From Opitutaceae bacterium (GTDB lineage Bacteria > Verrucomicrobiota > Verrucomicrobiia > Opitutales > Opitutaceae): DNA of 62,322 nucleotides. Below are positions 57,121 through 62,322 of this stretch, one piece after another. The notes below the pieces were generated by a model. That model saw nothing but the letters and a program-made list of their open reading frames with translations. It was not told where the DNA came from and searched no databases. Position numbers and translations under genes: made by a program. The stretch lies in assembly GCA_003164715.1 (NCBI GenBank), contig PLTZ01000020.1, forward strand, positions 1 through 62,322, given 5' to 3'. The first letter of the stretch is position 1. The number at the start of each line of letters is the position of its first letter.

Positions 57121-57735
57121 ATGGCCGACGACCGCGAGGAGATTCTGTCGAGGGTGCGAGGCGCGCTGGCGCCGCTCAAGGAACGCGCCCGGATGCCCGA
57201 GTACGACGGGGGCCTCGTGCTTGCCCGCAGCCGGCGCGACGCGGGGGACCCCATGGCCGAGTTTGCCGTGCGCCTTCGGGCGGTGAACGGCGAGGTCGCC
57301 GCGGATGCCGCTGCGCTGGCGGCGCTCCTTAGGGCCCGCGGGTGGACCCGCGGCTACTGCGATCCGGCGCTCTGGCCCGGTCTGCGGGCGCACTTCGGCC
57401 CGGAGTTCAGGGTCGAGACGGCGTTCGACCGCACCCGGGTGGACGACTTCCAGTTCGGGATCACCCGGGGGGCGGGCGCCGTTGCCGAGACCGGCACGAT
57501 CATCCTGGCGGACGCGACCACCTCATCGCGCCTCGGCGCGCTGGCGCCGTGGGCGCATGTGGCGGTCATCTCCCGCAGGGACCTGCTTTCGGACCTGACC
57601 CAGGCGGTCGCGGCGCTCGGAAGCGACCCGAACGTCATCTGGTGCACCGGGCCCTCGAAGACCGCGGACGTTGAGGGCATCCTGATCGAGGGCGTCCACG
57701 GCCCCGGGGTGCAGATCGCGCTCTTCGTCGACTGA
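57121..57735 (+). CDS. lutC: Lactate utilisation protein C (LUD domain)
   Basis: 204 residues. LUD fold: RVDDFQFGITRGAGAVAETGTIILAD, SRLGALAPWAHVAVISRRDLL, and CTGPSKTADVEGILIEGVHGPG split at the end. It is the third subunit of LutABC. Starts 7 bases after the OPT gene; operon order lutA-lutB-OPT-lutC. Confidence 0.94.
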   Translation: MADDREEILSRVRGALAPLKERARMPEYDGGLVLARSRRDAGDPMAEFAVRLRAVNGEVAADAAALAALLRARGWTRGYCDPALWPGLRAHFGPEFRVETAFDRTRVDDFQFGITRGAGAVAETGTIILADATTSSRLGALAPWAHVAVISRRDLLSDLTQAVAALGSDPNVIWCTGPSKTADVEGILIEGVHGPGVQIALFVD

Positions 57736-57754
57736 GCCCCTTCGCTGGGCCGCC

Positions 57755-58558
57755 TCAGACGCGCTCCTCGGTGACCGGATTGACGAGGGCCCCGATCCCC
57801 TCGATGTCGATCGTGACGATGTCGCCGGCCTTCAGGAACACGGGCGGCTTGCGCGCATAGCCGACGCCGTGCGGCGTCCCGGTGAGGATCACGGTGCCGG
57901 GCAGCAGCGTCTTGCTGCCGCTCAGGAACTCGATCAGCGCGGCGACGTCGAAGACCATGTCGTCGGTGTTCCAGTCCTGCATGGCCTGGCCGTTGAGCAG
58001 GGTCCGGATCCGGAGCTTGTTCGGGTCAGGGATCTCGTCGCGGGTCACCAATACCGGGCCCATCGGGCAGAAGGTGTCAAAGCTCTTGCCCTGGCAGAAC
58101 TGGCCCCCGTTCCACTTCATCTGCCAGTCGCGCGCCGACACGTCGTTCGCGGCGGTGTAGCCCAGCACGTAGTCGAGTGCGCTGGCGCGCGTCGCGTTCT
58201 TGCAGGTCCTGCCGATGACGACCGCCAGCTCGCACTCGAAGTCAACCTCGGTGCTCACGAGCCCCCGGGGAATCTCGATCGGGTCGCCCGGGTTCTGGAG
58301 CGAGCTCGTGGCCTTGATGAAGAGCATGGGGCGCTCGGGCACGCCCTTGCCGCCCTCGGCGGCGTGCCTGCGGTAGTTGAGGCCTATCGCCAGGATGTTG
58401 GGGGGGGACACGGGCGCCAGGAGCTTGCCCGGCGTGACGACGCGGTCCGTGACCCGGAAGGAGCCAAACAGGTCCCCGGAGATTTCGCGGGCGGAGCCGT
58501 CCGGCTGCAGCGCGGCGTAGGCGGGGCCGGAGGGCGAGAGGTGGCGGAGGATCTTCAT
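57755..58558 (-). CDS. Fumarylacetoacetate hydrolase family protein
   Basis: 267 residues from MKILRHLSPSGPAYAAL. FAH fold: ILAIGLNYRRHAAEGG, STEVDFECELAVVIG (metal Glu/Asp), GYTAANDVSARDWQ, QGKSFDTFCPMGPVLV, GTVILTGTPHGVGYARKP. Enzymes with this pattern act on acylpyruvates, ureidoglycolate-like or 2-keto-3-deoxy sugar acids. It lies 13 bases after gcvP, so probably cotranscribed; the reason is not clear. Confidence 0.9.
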   Translation of the reverse strand: MKILRHLSPSGPAYAALQPDGSAREISGDLFGSFRVTDRVVTPGKLLAPVSPPNILAIGLNYRRHAAEGGKGVPERPMLFIKATSSLQNPGDPIEIPRGLVSTEVDFECELAVVIGRTCKNATRASALDYVLGYTAANDVSARDWQMKWNGGQFCQGKSFDTFCPMGPVLVTRDEIPDPNKLRIRTLLNGQAMQDWNTDDMVFDVAALIEFLSGSKTLLPGTVILTGTPHGVGYARKPPVFLKAGDIVTIDIEGIGALVNPVTEERV

Positions 58559-58571
58559 AGGGTCGGGAAAC

Positions 58572-61448
58572 TCACGGTAGGGCCTCGGCATAGGCCTCCA
58601 TCCCGACGCAGGTGCAGACGAGGTGGCGGTCGCCGAAGACGTTGTCGACCCGGCCCACGGCCGGCCAGAACTTCGACGCCCGGGTCCACGGCGCGGGAAA
58701 CGCGGCCAGCTCGCGGGAATAGGGGCGGTCCCACGCGTCCGCGCACACCACGCGGGCCGTGTGCGGGGCGTGCTTCAGGGGGTTGCTTACCCGGTCGGAC
58801 TCCCCGTTCGCCACGGCCTGCATCTCCCCGTGGATCGCGATCATCGCGTCGCAGAACCGGTCGAGCTCCGCCTTGGCCTCGCTCTCGGTCGGCTCCACCA
58901 TGAACGTGCCGGGCACGGGGAAGGAGAGGGTGGGCGCGTGGTAGCCGTAGTCCATGAGCCGCTTCGCGGCGTCCTCGGCCTCGACGCCGTGCTTCTTCCA
59001 TGCCCGCAGGTCGACGATGCACTCGTGGGCCACGAGCCCGGAGGCCCCGCGGTAGAGGACCGGGAAGAACCCCTCGAGGCGCTTCGCGACATAGTTGGCG
59101 TTGAGGATCGCGGCCTTTGTCGCCGCAGCGAGGCCCTCGGGCCCCATCATCCGGATGTACATCCAGGAGATGACCAGGATGCCGGCGCTGCCCCACGGGG
59201 CGGAACTCACCGCGCCGGGGTGCGAGCCGAGGACGTTCGCGAAGGGAGGCACGACGACGTGGCCCGGAAGGAACGGCGCCAGGTGGGCGGCGACCCCGAT
59301 CGGGCCCACGCCCGGCCCGCCCCCGCCGTGGGGGATGCAGAAGGTCTTGTGGAGGTTCAGGTGGCAGACGTCCGCGCCGATGTGGCCGGGCGAGGTGAGG
59401 CCCACCTGGGCGTTCATGTTCGCCCCGTCCATGTAGACCTGCCCGCCGTGGGCGTGCACGATTGCGCAGATGTCCTTGATCGAGCTCTCAAAGACGCCGT
59501 GGGTCGACGGGTAGGTGACCATGAGGGCCGCGAGCCTCTCCGAGTGGGCCTGCGCCTTCGCCTTCAGGTCCGCGACGTCGATGTTGCCCTGCGCATCGCA
59601 GGCGACGGGGACGACCGCGTAGCCGCACATGGTGGCGCTCGCGGGGTTCGTCCCGTGGGCGCTCGTGGGGATGAGGCACACGTTGCGGTGCCCGTCTCCC
59701 CGGGAGTCGTGGTAGGCGCGGACCGCCAGGAGCCCGGCGTACTCCCCCTGCGAGCCGGCGTTCGGCTGGAGCGAGACCGCGGAGAAGCCGGTGATCTCGG
59801 CGAGCCAGGTTTCCAGGTCGCTGAAGAGCCGCCGGTAGCCGCGGGCCTGCTCCTCGGGGGCAAACGGGTGGAGCCGCGAGAACTCCGGCCACGAAACGGG
59901 GAAGAGCTCGCTCGCCGCGTTGAGCTTCATCGTGCAGGAGCCGAGCGAGATCATCGACTGGCAGAGCGTCAGGTCCTTGGCCTCGAGCCGTTTGATGTAG
60001 CGCAGCATCTCATGCTCGGTGTGGTACCTCTGGAAGACCGGCGCCGTCAGGAACGCGCTTGTCCGGGCGTGGGGCGCGTCGAAGCCGTCCTTGGCGGAGT
60101 CCGCGGAGGGAAGAGGGGCGCTCCCGAAGATCCCGAGGAGCGCCCGCACCTCCTCGAGCGTTGTCGTCTCGTCGAGCGAGATTCCGACCCGGCTCCCGTC
60201 GATCCTGCGCAGGTTGAAGCCCTTGGCCTCCGCCGCCGCATGCACCCTCGCGGGCGCGACATTGCTGGCCGTGAGCGTATCGAAGAACGGCTCAGGGCCT
60301 AGCCTTGCCCCCGCGCCGCGCAGGCCCTCGGCGAGCATCGCGGTGAGCAGCTTGATCCGGCGCGCGATGGCCGCGAGGCCCGCGGGGCCGTGGTAGACGG
60401 CGTACATCGAGGCCATCACCGCGAGGAGCACCTGGGCCGTGCAGATGTTCGACGTCGCCTTGTCCCTGCGGATGTGCTGCTCGCGGGTGCCGAGGGCGAG
60501 CCTCAGGGCCGCGTTGCCCTGGGCGTCCTTTGACACGCCGACCAGGCGCCCCGGCATCTGCCGCTTGAAGGCGTCCCGGGTCGCCAAGTATCCCGCGTGC
60601 GGCCCGCCGTAGCCGAGGGGCACGCCGAGGCGCTGGGAGGTGCCGACCGCGACGTCCGCCCCGAACTCCCCGGGAGGCCGCAGGAGCGCCAGCGCGAGCA
60701 GGTCGGCCGCGACGATGCAGAGGGCGCCCGCACCGTGCGCCGCCTCGAAAAAAGCGGTGAAGTCATGGATGGCGCCCCAGGTGTCGGGATACTGGACCAG
60801 GACCCCGAAGCAACCCGGTCCCGGCTTGAAGGAGCGGTGGTCGCCGGTCACGACCTCGATCCCGAGCGGCATCGCGCGGGTCCGCACGATGTCGATCGTC
60901 TGCGGGTGGCAGGCGTCGGAGACAAAGAAGGTGCGGCGGGACTCGGGCGGGCCGTCCTTCAGGCGGTGGCACATCGTCATGGCCTCGGCGGCCGAGGTGC
61001 CCTCGTCGAGCATCGACGCGTTGGAGATCTCCAGGCCCGTCAGGTCGCAGACCATCGTCTGGAAGTTGAGCAGCGCCTCGAGGCGGCCCTGCGAGATCTC
61101 GGACTGGTAGGGCGTGTACGCGGTGTACCAAGCCGGGTTCTCCAGGATCGTCCGCTGGATGACCCCGGGGACCCGGGTGTCGCTGTAGCCCATCCCGATG
61201 AAGCTCCGGAAGACCTTGTTGCCGGCCGCGATGGACTTGAGTTCGGCCAGCGCCGCGCTTTCCCCGGCCGCCGGGGGCAGCCGGAGCGGCCCCGTCCGGA
61301 TCTGCGGGGGGACCGCGGCGTCGACCAAGGCGTCCACGCTCGGGTACCCGAGCTCCGCGAGCATCGCCGCCGTGTCGGCGGGATTGTCACCCAGGTGCCG
61401 GCGGGCGAAGGAATCGTTCGAGTTCGCGAGTTCGCTTGGCGAAGACAT
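58572..61448 (-). CDS. gcvP: Glycine dehydrogenase (aminomethyl-transferring), P-protein
   Basis: 958 residues, the fused single-chain form (the alpha and beta halves joined). From [20 protein letters not shown]. Marks: [40 protein letters not shown] split over the N-half core, PLP lysine in [20 protein letters not shown], and [17 protein letters not shown]-like [15 protein letters not shown]. Decarboxylates glycine in the cleavage system; gcvT and gcvH are not in the window. An upstream open frame exists but only this ATG has the family start. No glycine riboswitch seen before it. Confidence 0.96.
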   Translation of the reverse strand: MSSPSELANSNDSFARRHLGDNPADTAAMLAELGYPSVDALVDAAVPPQIRTGPLRLPPAAGESAALAELKSIAAGNKVFRSFIGMGYSDTRVPGVIQRTILENPAWYTAYTPYQSEISQGRLEALLNFQTMVCDLTGLEISNASMLDEGTSAAEAMTMCHRLKDGPPESRRTFFVSDACHPQTIDIVRTRAMPLGIEVVTGDHRSFKPGPGCFGVLVQYPDTWGAIHDFTAFFEAAHGAGALCIVAADLLALALLRPPGEFGADVAVGTSQRLGVPLGYGGPHAGYLATRDAFKRQMPGRLVGVSKDAQGNAALRLALGTREQHIRRDKATSNICTAQVLLAVMASMYAVYHGPAGLAAIARRIKLLTAMLAEGLRGAGARLGPEPFFDTLTASNVAPARVHAAAEAKGFNLRRIDGSRVGISLDETTTLEEVRALLGIFGSAPLPSADSAKDGFDAPHARTSAFLTAPVFQRYHTEHEMLRYIKRLEAKDLTLCQSMISLGSCTMKLNAASELFPVSWPEFSRLHPFAPEEQARGYRRLFSDLETWLAEITGFSAVSLQPNAGSQGEYAGLLAVRAYHDSRGDGHRNVCLIPTSAHGTNPASATMCGYAVVPVACDAQGNIDVADLKAKAQAHSERLAALMVTYPSTHGVFESSIKDICAIVHAHGGQVYMDGANMNAQVGLTSPGHIGADVCHLNLHKTFCIPHGGGGPGVGPIGVAAHLAPFLPGHVVVPPFANVLGSHPGAVSSAPWGSAGILVISWMYIRMMGPEGLAAATKAAILNANYVAKRLEGFFPVLYRGASGLVAHECIVDLRAWKKHGVEAEDAAKRLMDYGYHAPTLSFPVPGTFMVEPTESEAKAELDRFCDAMIAIHGEMQAVANGESDRVSNPLKHAPHTARVVCADAWDRPYSRELAAFPAPWTRASKFWPAVGRVDNVFGDRHLVCTCVGMEAYAEALP

Positions 61449-61550
61449 GCGGCTTCGAGGGTAGGCGGTCGCGGGGGTCGCGCAACCGCGTTTTGTTGAG
61501 CAAGGCGAGGGTTTGATTCCCGGAGGAAACTCGTTTATCAGGGATCCTGC

Positions 61551-62204
61551 ATGCGGAAAAAACCCTACTCGACCCGGGAGGCGCGCGCTGCATTTGTCGA
61601 TCGGAAGCTCGAGGAGCTCTACCCGCAGACGCCCATACCCCTGGCCCACAGGAACGCGTTCACGCTCTTGGTCGCCGTGGTCCTGTCGGCCCAGTGTACG
61701 GACAAACGAGTCAACCTGGTGACCCCCGAGCTCTTCAAGCTCGCGGACACCGCCGAGACGATGGCCAAGGTGCCCGTGGCCGAGATACGGAGGATCATCC
61801 GGCCGTGCGGGCTCTCGCCCCAGAAGGCCAAGGCGGTTTCCGGCCTATCCAAGATGATCGTGAAGGAGCATAACGGATTCGTCCCCGGGACGTTTGGGGA
61901 GCTTGAACGCCTTCCCGGGGTGGGGCACAAGACCGCAAGCGTGGTCATGGCGCAGGCCTTCGGGGTCCCGGCTTTTCCGGTAGACACGCACATTCACCGG
62001 CTGGCGAAACGATGGCGGCTCTCAAACGGCCGCAATGTCGGGGAGACGGAGCGGGACCTGAAGGCGTTGTTTCCCGAGGCGCGATGGAACAAGCTGCACC
62101 TAAGGATGATATATTTCGGGAGGCAGCACTGCACGGCTCGCGGGTGCGACGGACACCGGTGCATGATTTGCTCTTGCTTCAATCCAAGGCGCGGGTCTTG
62201 CTGA
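61551..62204 (+). CDS. nth: Endonuclease III
   Basis: 217 residues. DNA glycosylase/AP lyase for oxidised pyrimidines. Hh[16 protein letters not shown] with catalytic Lys127, FPVDTHIHR with Asp145, and early ALL-alpha start [18 protein letters not shown]. Odd: the 4Fe-4S loop spacing differs from E. coli. Instead of C-x6-C-x2-C-x5-C, I see C194, C199, C204, C207, C209 and C217, so ligands may be chosen differently. Divergent from gcvP. Confidence 0.95.
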   Translation: MRKKPYSTREARAAFVDRKLEELYPQTPIPLAHRNAFTLLVAVVLSAQCTDKRVNLVTPELFKLADTAETMAKVPVAEIRRIIRPCGLSPQKAKAVSGLSKMIVKEHNGFVPGTFGELERLPGVGHKTASVVMAQAFGVPAFPVDTHIHRLAKRWRLSNGRNVGETERDLKALFPEARWNKLHLRMIYFGRQHCTARGCDGHRCMICSCFNPRRGSC

Positions 62205-62217
62205 CCTTTCTCTTGTT

Positions 62218-62294
62218 CGGGCCGTAGCGTAGCCTGGTAGCGCGCTTGCATGGGGTGCAAGAGGTCGAGAGTTCGAATCTCTCCGGCCCGACCA
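62218..62294 (+). tRNA. tRNA-Pro (anticodon GGG)
   Basis: Acceptor CGGGCCG (62218-62224) pairs with CGGCCCG (62284-62290), followed by discriminator A and encoded CCA (62292-62294). Anticodon stem CTTGC/GCAAG encloses loop ATGGGGT, with GGG at 62252-62254. T arm GAGAG-TTCGAAT-CTCTC. A run of T follows at once (62295 on), a likely terminator tail. Reads CCC and CCU proline codons. Confidence 0.98.
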
Positions 62295-62322
62295 TTTTTT
62301 GGGCTCTCCACCATGAAGTGGG

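Noticed and set aside
58623-60302. 559-codon plus-strand frame
   Set aside because: Antisense of gcvP, whose frame has unmistakable family motifs.
61449-61550. Possible glycine riboswitch before gcvP
   Set aside because: No tandem aptamer motifs or conserved GGAGAG/ACCGA elements are present in the 102-base leader.
61994-62314. Minus-strand frame reading through the tRNA gene (GEIRTLDLLHPMQ peptide)
   Set aside because: This peptide is the well-known false gene made by translating the antisense of a tRNA; it also lies opposite nth.

Overview
The window is a very GC-rich chromosomal segment, most likely from a member of the PVC superphylum and probably Verrucomicrobia close to Opitutaceae. 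This is inferred from gene content rather than from a marker phylogeny. The supporting genes are a DUF1501 gene paired with a PSCyt1/DUF1549/DUF1553 gene, an LL-diaminopimelate aminotransferase, a type IV pilin of the Opitutus style, KDO (LPS) synthesis, and a gene-tail remnant of a type I associate with Opitutaceae surface proteins. There are no phage, transposase, CRISPR or plasmid modules. It reads as core chromosome with a few accessory genes.

Layout. 1-1480 (-): 5' part of a secreted protein with three copies of a 114-116 residue beta-strand repeat. 1577-5604: conserved tesA / ybbA-ybbP cluster, divergent, followed by a dead gene tail and a short palindrome. 5832-8123 (-): secreted six-hairpin glycosidase-like protein. 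8151-15606 (-): complete thiamine operon thiC-thiS-tenI/thiE-like-thiE-thiG-thiH-thiF-thiD behind a TPP riboswitch, mostly with 4-base stop/start overlaps. 15729-19714 (+): DUF1501 and PSCyt1-DUF1549-DUF1553 pair. 19882-21219: exported M20 peptidase. 21238-22372 (-): ECF sigma factor and 4-TM partner. 22518-26349 (+): a type IIA topoisomerase B/A pair. 26455-28892 (-): polar amino-acid ABC transporter. 29585-30943: CBS protein and exported dienelactone hydrolase. 30971-32955 (-): arsR plus a single gene encoding an arsenate reductase fused to an ACR3 arsenite pump.

33014-37837: ABC ATPase, TatD nuclease, HPr, kdsB and a large membrane protein. 37854-40334: divergent carA and lysine 2,3-aminomutase. 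40335-40630: a lower-GC gap with several hairpins. 40631-40990 (-): lone pilin with a clear terminator. 41463-42845: DUF1349 and pRiA4b ORF-3-like proteins. 42867-45098 (-): RecD2-type helicase. 45204-49290: NTF2-like protein, then an Mla lipid-transport operon (STAS-MlaE fusion, MlaF, MlaD, auxiliary lipoprotein). 49294-52415: dapL, panC, panE. 52598-57735: lactate utilisation operon lutA-lutB-OPT transporter-lutC. 57755-61448 (-): gcvP and an FAH-family hydrolase. 61551-62294: nth and tRNA-Pro(GGG).

How the genes work together: the best-supported functional units are the TPP-controlled thiamine pathway, the Mla phospholipid transporter, the lactate operon in which an OPT transporter sits where a lactate permease might be expected, and the compact two-gene arsenic module. 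I did not find a clearly new defence or mobile system. The most unusual items are the ArsC-ACR3 fusion, the OPT gene inside lut, the structured gap after the aminomutase gene, and the altered cysteine patterns in ThiF and Nth.
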